Shown here one piece after another: positions 52,309 to 61,849 of a stretch of DNA of 64,000 nt. Numbering within the stretch: the stretch's first letter is position 1; every line of letters begins with the position of its first letter. Position numbers and translations under genes: made by a program. The notes under the pieces are model-generated. The model was not told where the DNA came from. It worked only from the letters and a program-made list of their open reading frames with translations, and did no database searches. The stretch is taken from positions 62,001-126,000 of the forward strand of contig CASIAP010000011.1 of the NCBI GenBank assembly GCA_949372645.1. Direction: 5' to 3'. The DNA comes from Candidatus Poseidoniaceae archaeon (GTDB lineage Archaea > Thermoplasmatota > Poseidoniia > Poseidoniales > Poseidoniaceae).

Positions 52309-53711
52309 CCAATGGAGCCCTCCATTTCCAATTCGAGTAACTTGTTCAATTCCAATGCATATTCCATCGGAAGTTCCCTGGTAAAGGGTTCAAAGAAACC
52401 ATTGACAATCAAGCCCATTGCGGCGTCTTCGGTGAATCCACGGCTCATGAGATAGAACAGTTGGTCACTCGAGACTTTCGAAACACTTGCTTCGTGTTCC
52501 AAGTCAGCAGTCGAATTTCCAATTTCCATAGTAGGGTAGGTATCTGAACGTGAATTCTCGTCAAGAATAAGGGCGTCACAAACGATTTTTGAGCGGCAGC
52601 CCGAGGATTTAGGAGTCACCTGAAGCAATCCTCGGTATGAGGAACGCCCACCTTTCTTTGAGATGGACTTTGAAATGATATTCGAGGTTGTGTTTGAGGC
52701 GAGATGGTGAACTTTAGCACCTGTATCCTGATGTTGCCCTTCTCCAGCATAAGCCACAGAGATCACTTCTGCATGCGCACCTTCGCCTTTGAGGAGTACC
52801 GAGGGGTACTTCATGGTTAACTTGGAGCCAATGTTTCCATCGACCCATTCGATGGTTGCGTTCTTGTGAGCTACAGCACGCTTTGTCACGAGATTGTAGA
52901 CGTTGCTGGACCAATTCTGAACGGTAGAATAACGGATTTTTGCACCTTCCATGGCAATGAGTTCTACCACTGCTGAATGCAAGGAGTCTGTCGAATAACT
53001 CGGAGCAGTGCAGCCTTCCACATAGTGCACTGAACTTCCTTCATCAGCAATAATGAGCGTTCGCTCAAACTGGCCCATGTTCTTGGCATTAATTCGGAAA
53101 TAGGCTTGAACCGGCATTTCAACGCTGATACCTTTCGGGATGTAGAGGAATGAACCTCCGGACCAAACCGCTGTGTTAAGCGCAGAGAATTTATTGTCAC
53201 TGTAAGGAATGACTGTTCCAAAATACTTTTTGATGATTTCAGGGAATTGTTTCAGTCCTGAATCCATGTCCAGGAAGATGACACCCTGCTCTTCCAAATC
53301 TTCTCGGATGGAGTGGTATACTGCTTCCGATTCGTATTGTGCTGTTACGCCACCAAGCCATTTTTGCTCGGCTTCAGGAATTCCAAGTCGGTTGAAGGTG
53401 TTCTTGATGTCATCCGGAACGTCGTCCCAAGACTTTTCAGTTTTATTCGAGGAACGCAGGAAATAAGTAATGCTCTCAAAGTCAATCATGTTCAAGAGAT
53501 CACAATTTCCCCATTCGGGCATGACCCGTTCGACGAAATGACGGTATGCTTTGACGCGGATATCCGTCATCCATTGTGGTTCGTTTTTGAGTTCAGAAAT
53601 ATCTCGAACGACTTGTTCGGAGAGTCCTTGGTCAAAACGAATCGTTGAGTTCTCCGGGTCGTGAAATCCATAGCGATAGTCGCCAATAACGTCTTGTGCT
53701 TCATCAGTCAT
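52305..53711 (-). CDS. sufB: SufB scaffold protein
   Basis: A 468-residue core Fe-S scaffold. [45 protein letters not shown] and [11 protein letters not shown] are strongly conserved SufB blocks. Length is standard (about 470). It lies between sufC (9 bp upstream) and sufD (4-bp overlap). Confidence 0.96.
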   Translation of the reverse strand: MTDEAQDVIGDYRYGFHDPENSTIRFDQGLSEQVVRDISELKNEPQWMTDIRVKAYRHFVERVMPEWGNCDLLNMIDFESITYFLRSSNKTEKSWDDVPDDIKNTFNRLGIPEAEQKWLGGVTAQYESEAVYHSIREDLEEQGVIFLDMDSGLKQFPEIIKKYFGTVIPYSDNKFSALNTAVWSGGSFLYIPKGISVEMPVQAYFRINAKNMGQFERTLIIADEGSSVHYVEGCTAPSYSTDSLHSAVVELIAMEGAKIRYSTVQNWSSNVYNLVTKRAVAHKNATIEWVDGNIGSKLTMKYPSVLLKGEGAHAEVISVAYAGEGQHQDTGAKVHHLASNTTSNIISKSISKKGGRSSYRGLLQVTPKSSGCRSKIVCDALILDENSRSDTYPTMEIGNSTADLEHEASVSKVSSDQLFYLMSRGFTEDAAMGLIVNGFFEPFTRELPMEYALELNKLLELEMEGSIG

Positions 53712-53720
53712 CTAAACACC

Positions 53721-54473
53721 TCATGCAGTAACATCGAGCCAATCATAGCCACGGTCTTCAAGTTTTAACGCCAATTCTGGCCCACCAGTTTGAACAATTG
53801 CTCCGTTAATCATGGCGTGGACATAATCTGGTTTAACCAAATCAAGGAGGCGCTGATAGTGTGTAATGATCAAACATGCCGAATCGACAGCGACTTCATT
53901 AATTCCTTTTGCAACAATACGTAAAGCATCGATATCCAAACCGGAATCAGTTTCGTCGAGTAGGGCCAGATGAGGTTTTAGCAAAAGCATCTGTAAAATT
54001 TCAAGTCGCTTCTTTTCGCCGCCACTGAATCCATCATTCACATAGCGTGAAAGGAAACTTTTGTCCATGGATAATTGCTCCATAGCCGCAGTCAATTCTT
54101 TGCGGAATGCTCGACCCTTAGGCGCTTCATCACGAACTGAAGTAACTGACTTTTTGAGGAATGTTCCCACTTGAACACCGGGGATGACTGCCGGGTATTG
54201 GAACGAAAGGAACATACCTGCTCGAGCGCGTTCAAAGACAGCAAGTTCTTCCAGAGGTTGACCCTTGTAAAAGATGCTACCCTCTGTGATTACGTAGGCT
54301 GGATGGCCCATAACGACATTCGCTAAAGTAGACTTCCCTGCCCCGTTTCGACCCATGATTACGTGGATTTCACCGCGATGAATCGTGAGATTTACCCCCT
54401 TCAAAATGGCCGTTCCTTCAACGCTAACATGAAGGTTTTCGATTCGCAAGATTTCTTCAGCCACTTCCCTCAC
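53721..54473 (-). CDS. sufC: SufC ATPase
   Basis: A 250-residue ABC-type ATPase of SufBC2D. Walker A is GRNGAGKST, the signature is FSGGEKKRLE and Walker B is LALLDETDSGLD, with the SufC-specific E-T-D-S-G-L-D. The start is a GTG at 54473, or the GTG three codons on at 54464. There is no ATG nearby. It is the first gene of the operon; the 115-bp spacer to the divergent Nfu gene holds both promoters. Confidence 0.95.
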   Translation of the reverse strand: MREVAEEILRIENLHVSVEGTAILKGVNLTIHRGEIHVIMGRNGAGKSTLANVVMGHPAYVITEGSIFYKGQPLEELAVFERARAGMFLSFQYPAVIPGVQVGTFLKKSVTSVRDEAPKGRAFRKELTAAMEQLSMDKSFLSRYVNDGFSGGEKKRLEILQMLLLKPHLALLDETDSGLDIDALRIVAKGINEVAVDSACLIITHYQRLLDLVKPDYVHAMINGAIVQTGGPELALKLEDRGYDWLDVTA

Positions 54474-54588
54474 CCAATTACCCCTCGCGGAACTCCTTTA
54501 TCAAGTGGTGTAATCTTCATCGATACCGGTAACAGCGGATATACCACTCAATAATACAATTGAAGAAGAAGAGGAGTGAGCGAGAGTC

Positions 54589-55047
54589 ATGACCGACGAT
54601 GACCTCGTGGCAAAATATGCGGCCGAAGCAAAGGCTGCAATGTCCGCTGAAGCAAGTCGTCGAGTTGATGAGATGACCGACCCTGTTGAAGAAGAAAGGC
54701 TTCGTTCATCTTCGTTGCTTCCATTCATCGGAACAGGTGATTTTGTTCCTGCTTTACTTTCACGTTTAGGTGATGTTCGAGCTGCACTCGACGGTCACGG
54801 TGGCGGGATTGCAGTCTCAGCATTGGACTGGGGTGAAAGTGAAGCTTCTGAACTTGACCTCGTTTTGGATTTAACCGGTGCTTGCCTCTCATGTGGTGCA
54901 GCTCCTGGGACACTTGAGGGAGTGAAAAATGATTTAGAAGCAGATAATGAAATCTACCGAATTCGGTTTTCTTCAGCTCTGCTCGATACGTTTGATGAGT
55001 TGGGAAGAGAATTCATTCTCGCTCATGGTGCAGTTGAATTTGTTTAA
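54589..55047 (+). CDS. NifU/Nfu C-terminal-domain protein
   Basis: A 152-residue protein. The domain from residue about 60 reads VRAALDGHGGGIAVSALD, then LTGACLSCGAAPGTLEGV, the Nfu fold with its C-x-x-C that carries a transferable Fe-S cluster. An extra acidic helical N-terminus of 55 residues precedes it. It is divergent from sufC, so it fits as the cluster carrier of this SUF locus. The ATG follows GAGGAGTGAG. Confidence 0.88.
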   Translation: MTDDDLVAKYAAEAKAAMSAEASRRVDEMTDPVEEERLRSSSLLPFIGTGDFVPALLSRLGDVRAALDGHGGGIAVSALDWGESEASELDLVLDLTGACLSCGAAPGTLEGVKNDLEADNEIYRIRFSSALLDTFDELGREFILAHGAVEFV

Positions 55048-55053
55048 TCATTT

Positions 55054-57372
55054 ATGTTCGCACGAACGGATGGGTTGAAAGATACGAAGGAAAGGGTCGA
55101 CAGTATGGGAGCATGGACTGATGGCCGTCGAGACGACCCAACTCCATGCCGTGAGGCAGACGAAGGTTTGTTTGAGATTATAGCACGAGATGGGCGGGGG
55201 CGATTGGGACGCTTGCATACCTCACACGGAATTCTCGAAACACCTGCCTTACTGCCCGTGATTAATCCTAACATCAAAACCATTGAACCTCGAGAAATGT
55301 GGGACCGTTATGGAATTGGCGCGCTTATTACGAATTCATATATCATTTGGAAGCACGAAGGACTCAAGGACGTCGCAGTTGCTGAAGGCGTTCATGCACT
55401 CTTGGATTATCCAGGAGTGGTAATGACTGATTCTGGAACTTTCCAAGCCTATATCTACGGAGATGTCGAAGTTGGCGTTGAAGAGATTGTTGAGTTCCAA
55501 CGAAGTATTGGAGTGGATATTGCGACCATGCTCGATGTATTTTCTCGCCCTGACATGACTGAGGCTCAAGTGGCAAAATGTGTTCAAGAAACCATTGAAC
55601 GTGCTCCTGCAAGCATCACAGCATCTGGTACAACAATGCTCAATGGTCCCATTCAAGGTGGATTATTCAAACATCTCCGGACTGAATCGGCCCAAGGCAT
55701 GAGTGAATTCGATTTCGCCATCCACCCCATCGGTGGAATTGTTCCGGTCATGGAACGCCATCTCTACAAAGATTATGCCAAGATTATGTTAGCTTCACTT
55801 CCCCATCTCCCACCAAATCGGCCTGTTCATATGTTTGGTTGTGGCCATCCGATGTTGTTTCCAATGTCGATTGCCTTGGGTGCCGATCTCTTTGATTCGG
55901 CCGCCTATGCACTCTTTGCACGGGATGGGCGTTTGTTGACTCCTTGGGGTACACAAAAAATTGAAACGTTGACTGAATGGCCTGAACGAATGCCTTGTGT
56001 ATCCGCTTGTACGCCAGCAGAAGTTCGTGGATTGAATAAAAAAGAGAAGACTGCACTCTTAGCACGCTATAATCTCGAAGTGACTTTAGCAGAACTCGAT
56101 CGATGTAAGCAGGCGATTAGAGATGGGACTATTTGGCGATTAGCAGAACGACGTAGCCATCAGCATCCTGCTCTGCGCGAGGCGTTTTTGTGGCTCTCTA
56201 CGAGTCCACACAATAAGAAACTTAACTTGCAATTCTTGGAAGAACTTGTTCTCGATGACCGAGATGCTGCTCGAGACCGGGACCAACATGCTGGCACGTG
56301 GGAGCATGCATGGGATTGGATTGTTAAATCTCAAGAATCACCCCGTAAAGGCGGTGAACCCTGGGGCGGTGAAGATACCCATGTTCGACCACACATTAAT
56401 GCAGCAAAGAAGGCATTGAAGGAACATTGGAGACCCCAAAACCGTGGTGGAAAGGGAGCTGATGAAGTACTGATTGCTTACGGCACTTCAGGACCATGGA
56501 GAGAACGTTTAAGCGACCTTATGCCCCGATTAGAACATCACTGCCCCGGACTTGAAGTGATGATTCACACGCCAATCGGCCTACTCCCTTACTCACTCGA
56601 AGATCTCAATCCGTTCACTCATATCGATGGACCCCAATGGCTCTGGCGTCGACGTCCAGATCTTGCTGGGGTTCGAGAGGAACTCGGGCACTATGGCATG
56701 GGGGAACACCGCATAATCCTCGTAGATTTACTTGGTGATGGGATTCAATCTCGAGCTCTTAACGCATTGCGTGATGCAGGCGTCTTGGATGAAAAAACGA
56801 GTGACGAGGTAAGTTCACAGCCTCTCGAAAAGGAGGAACGTGAGAATGCTAAGTTGCGTATTCAGCGCCGTCATGTTGCCGACAAGATGGTCCTTCTGTT
56901 CAATTTGAAGCCAGAGTTCGTCAAAAACCTGTTGAAAGATTCAACCTTCGTCGTCAATCGATTGGGTCGAGTGAAGAACGCCCTACTTTCGAATGGAACA
57001 CATATTGCCAGCCCACGGTTGACCGACGGAGGTCTTTCACTGACCGATGGTGGGGCGATTGAAGTTCATGCTCATCGTGAGAAAACTATGCCGGTTGGGT
57101 TTGAAATGATTGATGATGCAAGTTATCTTTCCAAAGGTCTTGCTTGGGTGGTTGTCAATGATGATGCTGAACCTTTTGTACGTCAAGGGCGGAATGTGTT
57201 TCATGGATTTATTCTTGCCTGTGACTCTTGGGTATCGCCTGGAGATACCTGCCTACTTGTCAACCTAAAGGGTGAATTACTCGGACATGGAATCTCACAA
57301 TGCACCCCTGCTGATATGCAACATTTCCAAAAAGGTGTAGCCGTAAAAACTCGCGGCGGCATAACGTTGTAA
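55054..57372 (+). CDS. tgtA: Archaeosine tRNA-guanine transglycosylase, long form
   Basis: A 772-residue enzyme that swaps guanine-15 of tRNA for preQ0, the first archaeosine step. The N-terminal TIM barrel shows ETPALLPVINPN, ALITNSYIIWK, the nucleophile region MTDSGTFQ (D126) and HPIGGIVPVM. A roughly 100-residue DUF5591-like domain follows (about 470-560, IHTPIGLLPYSLEDLNPF), then a C-terminal PUA domain (NRLGRVKNALLSNGT ... RNVFHGFI). Archaeal enzymes usually have a C-x-C-x2-C and His zinc site; here the region reads MPCVSACTPAEV and YNL instead of HNL, so the zinc site seems lost. A start at 55105 (MGAWTDG) is also possible. It lies 6 bp after the Nfu gene. Confidence 0.88.
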   Translation: MFARTDGLKDTKERVDSMGAWTDGRRDDPTPCREADEGLFEIIARDGRGRLGRLHTSHGILETPALLPVINPNIKTIEPREMWDRYGIGALITNSYIIWKHEGLKDVAVAEGVHALLDYPGVVMTDSGTFQAYIYGDVEVGVEEIVEFQRSIGVDIATMLDVFSRPDMTEAQVAKCVQETIERAPASITASGTTMLNGPIQGGLFKHLRTESAQGMSEFDFAIHPIGGIVPVMERHLYKDYAKIMLASLPHLPPNRPVHMFGCGHPMLFPMSIALGADLFDSAAYALFARDGRLLTPWGTQKIETLTEWPERMPCVSACTPAEVRGLNKKEKTALLARYNLEVTLAELDRCKQAIRDGTIWRLAERRSHQHPALREAFLWLSTSPHNKKLNLQFLEELVLDDRDAARDRDQHAGTWEHAWDWIVKSQESPRKGGEPWGGEDTHVRPHINAAKKALKEHWRPQNRGGKGADEVLIAYGTSGPWRERLSDLMPRLEHHCPGLEVMIHTPIGLLPYSLEDLNPFTHIDGPQWLWRRRPDLAGVREELGHYGMGEHRIILVDLLGDGIQSRALNALRDAGVLDEKTSDEVSSQPLEKEERENAKLRIQRRHVADKMVLLFNLKPEFVKNLLKDSTFVVNRLGRVKNALLSNGTHIASPRLTDGGLSLTDGGAIEVHAHREKTMPVGFEMIDDASYLSKGLAWVVVNDDAEPFVRQGRNVFHGFILACDSWVSPGDTCLLVNLKGELLGHGISQCTPADMQHFQKGVAVKTRGGITL

Positions 57373-57448
57373 AATTCTCTAAAATGCTGACAAACCGTGG
57401 CATACTTCAAAGAGTGTCTCGACTCTCTTGTAACTGAGGGAGTAGATA

Positions 57449-58459
57449 TTGCAAGACGACCTCATCATCAAAACCACAAATTTGACCAAATCATATGGTC
57501 CGCATGTGGCTTTGAATAAACTCAACCTTTCGGTTCCAAAAGGAGCAACTGGATTGCTTGGACCCAATGGCGCAGGGAAATCGACATTCCTCAAAACCAT
57601 CCTTGGTTTAATTCAAACAACAGAAGGTGAAGGCACGGTTCTCGGTCTTGACATTCGCACACAAGGCGATGCAATTCGTTCCCGGATTGGATACATGCCC
57701 GAATATGATTCCTTGAACCCGGACATGGAAGCGATTCACCAGGTCCGATATTCGGGTGAATTACTCGGAATGAACCCTAAAATTGCACTTTCTCGAGCAC
57801 ATGAAACTTTGCAATATGTAGGATTAGGAGAACAACGCTACCGAAATATTGGCACCTACTCCACTGGAATGAAACAAGCGACGAAACTCGCATGTGCCCT
57901 TATTCATGATCCCGAATTGATCATTGCCGATGAACCGTCAAATGGACTTGATATTGCTTCGAGAAATTACATGATCGAAACCCTTACCAGTACTGTCAAA
58001 ACGGGTAACCGCTCAGTACTCATGGCTTCACATTTGATGGATGATGTTGAACGTGTCTGTGAAAATTTCATACTTTTACACAAGGGAAAACTAGCGGCGC
58101 AAGGCCGTATTGAAGATCTGAAAGGCTTTGATCGAGAAATTGAAATCCACGTATGGGGGGGCGCCTCACGATTGGAGGAAATGATGATTTCACACGGTTT
58201 GAAGGTTCGCAGAGAAGGCCGTGTAATGCGTATTCTCCATGAACAAGAAGATACAACTTCGATGATTCTACGTTGTGCTGCTGATGTTGGTGCACAAATT
58301 CGTCGAATGCATGAATATGAGGCATCACTTGAGGATTTGTTCCTCTCGATTATGGAAAACCTGGGGTATGAAGTCAAATCCAGTGAAGACTTATTGGCAT
58401 CCCCTACGCAAGCTCGTAAAGTTGACGCCCCTGAACACATGGGAGGTGGTTCAGCATGA
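57449..58459 (+). CDS. ABC exporter ATPase 1
   Basis: A 336-residue ABC ATPase. Walker A is GPNGAGKST (38-46), the signature YSTGMKQATKLA and Walker B LIIADEPSNGLD. The roughly 110-residue C-terminal extension is like that of two-component exporters and gliding/ABC-2 transporters. The start is a TTG at 57449 with a strong GAGGGAG site 6 nt before it; no ATG fits. It overlaps its permease gene as ATGA. It is the first gene of a six-gene operon. Confidence 0.88.
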   Translation: MQDDLIIKTTNLTKSYGPHVALNKLNLSVPKGATGLLGPNGAGKSTFLKTILGLIQTTEGEGTVLGLDIRTQGDAIRSRIGYMPEYDSLNPDMEAIHQVRYSGELLGMNPKIALSRAHETLQYVGLGEQRYRNIGTYSTGMKQATKLACALIHDPELIIADEPSNGLDIASRNYMIETLTSTVKTGNRSVLMASHLMDDVERVCENFILLHKGKLAAQGRIEDLKGFDREIEIHVWGGASRLEEMMISHGLKVRREGRVMRILHEQEDTTSMILRCAADVGAQIRRMHEYEASLEDLFLSIMENLGYEVKSSEDLLASPTQARKVDAPEHMGGGSA

Positions 58460-59532
58460 GTACTCCTGCGGAATCTCCTCCACTCACCCTTCCAGATACA
58501 TGGAATCCAATCGATGTGCAGAAGCCCGCCGAGCATGATTCGGGAGCTCCAGTTACTGGGAAAGTCAGACTGGAAGCGGCTTGGGGTTCGACTGAAGGTG
58601 ATGAAGACTTTTCGACGTTAAGTGTCTCAACTCCGAAGCCTGAAGGACAGGTATTCCAACAACAATACCAACAATGGAATGGAGAGCTCAATCCGCGATG
58701 GATGAGGAACTGGTCCATCCTTCGCCACCACTTACTCGGAATTTTCAAAAAAGGTCACAGACCTTGGGGTATGCCAATTCGGTTGTATCTTTTAGTTGTC
58801 TTCATTGCATCAATGGGTGATGTAGCGATGACCTTGTTGACAGGATTGATTGGTGACTCAGGGTTCCATTCAGTATGGGGAGTGAGTCGAGATAATCTCT
58901 ATGCCCATGTATTCGGATTCTTCCCACGGAACACCATCATGTATCCGGTTGTTGCTGCCTTGTTAGTGGGAGGAATCATCTCTGAAGACCGACAACATGG
59001 CACTTCAGCACTCTATTTTTCACGTCCAATCACTCGATTTGACTATGTTTCAATGAAATTTATATCTGTTGGTCTTATTCAAGCAATCATCATTTTGGTG
59101 ACATTAGCGCTCTATTATTTGGCTGAAATCGCAACAATGGGCCGAGGTTGGGCTTGGATTATTGACACCTTCCCGATGTTCCTTGCCACATTCTTCAGCG
59201 GTATGTTGTTGATTTTCACATATACCAGTATTGGACTTTCATTATCCAGTGTTTCCAAGGGTAAGTTCTTCCCAGGCATCGCACTGATTTCGATCATACT
59301 CGGCACCAAAGTCTTAGCTTTCATCGCCTCCAATCTTTTTGATCGTGAAATTCTTTACTTGATTTCACCTTATGATTGTTTAGCGCATGTTGGTCAGGCA
59401 ATTATAGGAACTCAGCCAACGTATGACCAGTACTCATGGACATGGTCATTAGCCTCACTCATCGCCATGAACGCAGCTGCATTGTATGTGCTGAGCACTC
59501 GCGTTTCTTCAATGGAGGTGACTCGTGAATGA
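58456..59532 (+). CDS. ABC-2 type permease 1
   Basis: A 358-residue protein with a long soluble N-terminus (about 85 residues) and six or so hydrophobic helices. SEDRQHGTSALYFSRPITRFDYV is the ABC-2/CPBP-type motif found near the second helix of such permeases; it contacts the ATPase. It pairs with ATPase 1 (4-bp overlap). Substrate unknown. Confidence 0.82.
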   Translation: MSTPAESPPLTLPDTWNPIDVQKPAEHDSGAPVTGKVRLEAAWGSTEGDEDFSTLSVSTPKPEGQVFQQQYQQWNGELNPRWMRNWSILRHHLLGIFKKGHRPWGMPIRLYLLVVFIASMGDVAMTLLTGLIGDSGFHSVWGVSRDNLYAHVFGFFPRNTIMYPVVAALLVGGIISEDRQHGTSALYFSRPITRFDYVSMKFISVGLIQAIIILVTLALYYLAEIATMGRGWAWIIDTFPMFLATFFSGMLLIFTYTSIGLSLSSVSKGKFFPGIALISIILGTKVLAFIASNLFDREILYLISPYDCLAHVGQAIIGTQPTYDQYSWTWSLASLIAMNAAALYVLSTRVSSMEVTRE

Positions 59533-60521
59533 TTCCAGATTTTGACCAACAAGGCAAAGTGGATACAAAAGAGTGGGTGCCCGAAGTGGCTGCACCTGCA
59601 GTACTTTTGGAAAATGTATCCAAGAGTTATGGGAGAATATTCGCTTTGTCAAACATTACCTTGGCCTTAAATGGTGGAGTTACAGGGGTCCTCGGCATGA
59701 ATGGAGCAGGTAAATCTACCTTGTTCAATTTACTCATGGGTAAACTCAAAGTGAGTCAAGGTTCGATTAAATTATTTGGCACTGACCCTTGGAAAAACCC
59801 TGCCCCTTATGCACGGGTTGGTTTCGTACCAGAGCATGAAAAGATGTATGATTGGATGACTGGTCACGGTTTTGTGTCTACTTTCGCCCGACTCAATGGA
59901 TTAACGCGTGATGAAGCCAACATTGAGGCAGACCGCGTACTGGAGTTTGTCGGATTAACCGATGTAGCATACAAGAAAATCGGACAGTATTCGAAAGGCA
60001 TGCGACAACGAGCAAAAATCGCACATGCATTGGTAAACGATCCTGAATTGATTATTCTCGACGAACCACTCCAGGGTTGTGACCCACTTGCCAGAACGAC
60101 GATCATGAACGTGATACGGGAATTAGGACGTATGGGCAGAACTGTATTGGTCAGCAGCCATATTTTACAAGAAATTGAGCGGATTACAGAACAAATTGTG
60201 ATTCTACACCAAGGGCGATTACTCGCTTTGGGCAACCTTCATTCGATTCGAGAACGCTTAGATAAAATCCCTCATCGCATTTCGATCCGCGCAGAAAACC
60301 CCAAACAATTAGCAAAGGATGTCATCGATATCGATGAAGTGTTCGGAATCTCGTTCCCCGATGGGGAAAATATCTCGATTCAAACTCATAATCTTGGTGC
60401 AATTCATTCACAACTTCCACGAATCATCGTCGATAATAACCACAAAGTGTCAACCATCGACAATCCTGATGATGACCTCACATCGATCTTGGGCTACCTT
60501 ACTTCCGGGGGGAGTATGTGA
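59529..60521 (+). CDS. ABC exporter ATPase 2
   Basis: A 330-residue ABC ATPase related to ATPase 1 but not a close copy. Walker A is GMNGAGKST, the signature YSKGMRQRAKIA and Walker B LIILDEPLQGCDP, where a Cys replaces the usual Leu of G-L-D. The H-loop is VSSHILQE. The C-terminal extension is present. Its start and stop overlap both neighbours by a few bases. Confidence 0.88.
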   Translation: MIPDFDQQGKVDTKEWVPEVAAPAVLLENVSKSYGRIFALSNITLALNGGVTGVLGMNGAGKSTLFNLLMGKLKVSQGSIKLFGTDPWKNPAPYARVGFVPEHEKMYDWMTGHGFVSTFARLNGLTRDEANIEADRVLEFVGLTDVAYKKIGQYSKGMRQRAKIAHALVNDPELIILDEPLQGCDPLARTTIMNVIRELGRMGRTVLVSSHILQEIERITEQIVILHQGRLLALGNLHSIRERLDKIPHRISIRAENPKQLAKDVIDIDEVFGISFPDGENISIQTHNLGAIHSQLPRIIVDNNHKVSTIDNPDDDLTSILGYLTSGGSM

Positions 60522-61849
60522 TGGAGACAAAGCCAGATTCCATCTATCGAGCTTTTGACCGAAAGGCTTCAGCTATTATCGAATTCACCCTACGGCAATA
60601 TCGAACAAAAACCTCCACATGGGTTGTTCTTGGCGTTGGTTTCGTAGCATTATCCCTGATCTTTTTGATCTATATCGATGTGATGGGTTCTGAATTTGAA
60701 TCGATTGATAACGATGGCGATTCGACTGATTATGATAATGATGGATACCCAAGAGGTCAAGAACTACGTTTAGGAACTGACCCTTGGGATAGCGAATCAC
60801 ACCCGGGATTATTTGATCCTCCTATCGAACCAGACCCGGTTTCGATGTACATTAACGAAGATGGATTCGATTGGGATATTACGACTCAACTTGGTATGCA
60901 AACAACGGGTATGGATGATGATGGGGATTGTTTAGATTCAAATAAAACAGATTCTCAAAAGGACTCGAATAACAATGGAATTCCATGTGATATTATTATC
61001 GAATACTTTGAATCTGATGGCAAGATTTATTCCAATATTTATGCAGACTCAGGTGTTGACGAAGATCCGGATGAAGACGCCTATTCACGTGAAGCAATTC
61101 ACTTGGCATTTGTCCTCTCAATTGGAAAACTAGGCTTTGTTCTCTTGCTGGGCATTTTCTTGCCTCTGTTCTTGGCAACAGGACTCATTCGTGATGAAAT
61201 GACTTCAGGAACAATGCATTTTATGCTCGCCAAACCAATTGCTCGAACAGAAGTATTCCTTTATCGTACTTTGGGGTATCTCGGTATCGTTTGGCCATAC
61301 GTCATTGTTCTTGGAATCCTTGGTGCACTTATTTCAGGATTTGTTGGACCAAGTGATTCTTTCTTTAGATTTGCAGATCTAGGCGTATGGTTGGCAATAA
61401 TTTTTGCCACGATGATGGCTACACTCGTCTATGGAATGCTATTCAATGCCCTCGGAGTCATGTGGAAATACGGAATTATTCTGGCCATACCCTTTGCTGC
61501 TTGGGAACTGGGAATGGCTTTGCTTTCAATGGGAGCCCCCGATGCATTTTTGCTGAGGTTCTCAGTAATTGGATGGGCGCTTATGATTGTTGACTCAGCT
61601 GCAATGTTAGTCTGGCCAAACCTCGATTTGTTTATCCTCATGGGGAACTGGGGTGGCGGAGGGGTTGGAAGTTGGAACTTTGACTCATCCCTCGACGGTG
61701 CTGGCCCACTCGGTTTCTTCTCATCGAAGCCTGGACTCGGCCTTTCAGCATTCTCAGGAACGATTGTAGCAACGCTCGTCTTGTTATTCCAAGCCATTAC
61801 ATTTTGGTTTGTTGGCGGGGCTATATTCAAGGGCAAGGAGATTCAATAA
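60521..61849 (+). CDS. ABC-2 type permease 2 with Ca-binding-like outer loop
   Basis: A 442-residue permease. After the first helix (about residues 33-53) it carries an outer loop of about 130 residues. This loop has Asp-rich stretches (DNDGDSTDYDNDGYPRGQE, LGTDPWDSESHP, DDDGDCLDSN) like thrombospondin type 3/EF-like Ca-binding loops. Six hydrophobic helices follow, with RDEMTSGTMHFMLAKPIAR as the ABC-2 motif. The ATG at 60521 overlaps the stop of ATPase 2. Such a loop is unusual for this family. Confidence 0.82.
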   Translation: METKPDSIYRAFDRKASAIIEFTLRQYRTKTSTWVVLGVGFVALSLIFLIYIDVMGSEFESIDNDGDSTDYDNDGYPRGQELRLGTDPWDSESHPGLFDPPIEPDPVSMYINEDGFDWDITTQLGMQTTGMDDDGDCLDSNKTDSQKDSNNNGIPCDIIIEYFESDGKIYSNIYADSGVDEDPDEDAYSREAIHLAFVLSIGKLGFVLLLGIFLPLFLATGLIRDEMTSGTMHFMLAKPIARTEVFLYRTLGYLGIVWPYVIVLGILGALISGFVGPSDSFFRFADLGVWLAIIFATMMATLVYGMLFNALGVMWKYGIILAIPFAAWELGMALLSMGAPDAFLLRFSVIGWALMIVDSAAMLVWPNLDLFILMGNWGGGGVGSWNFDSSLDGAGPLGFFSSKPGLGLSAFSGTIVATLVLLFQAITFWFVGGAIFKGKEIQ

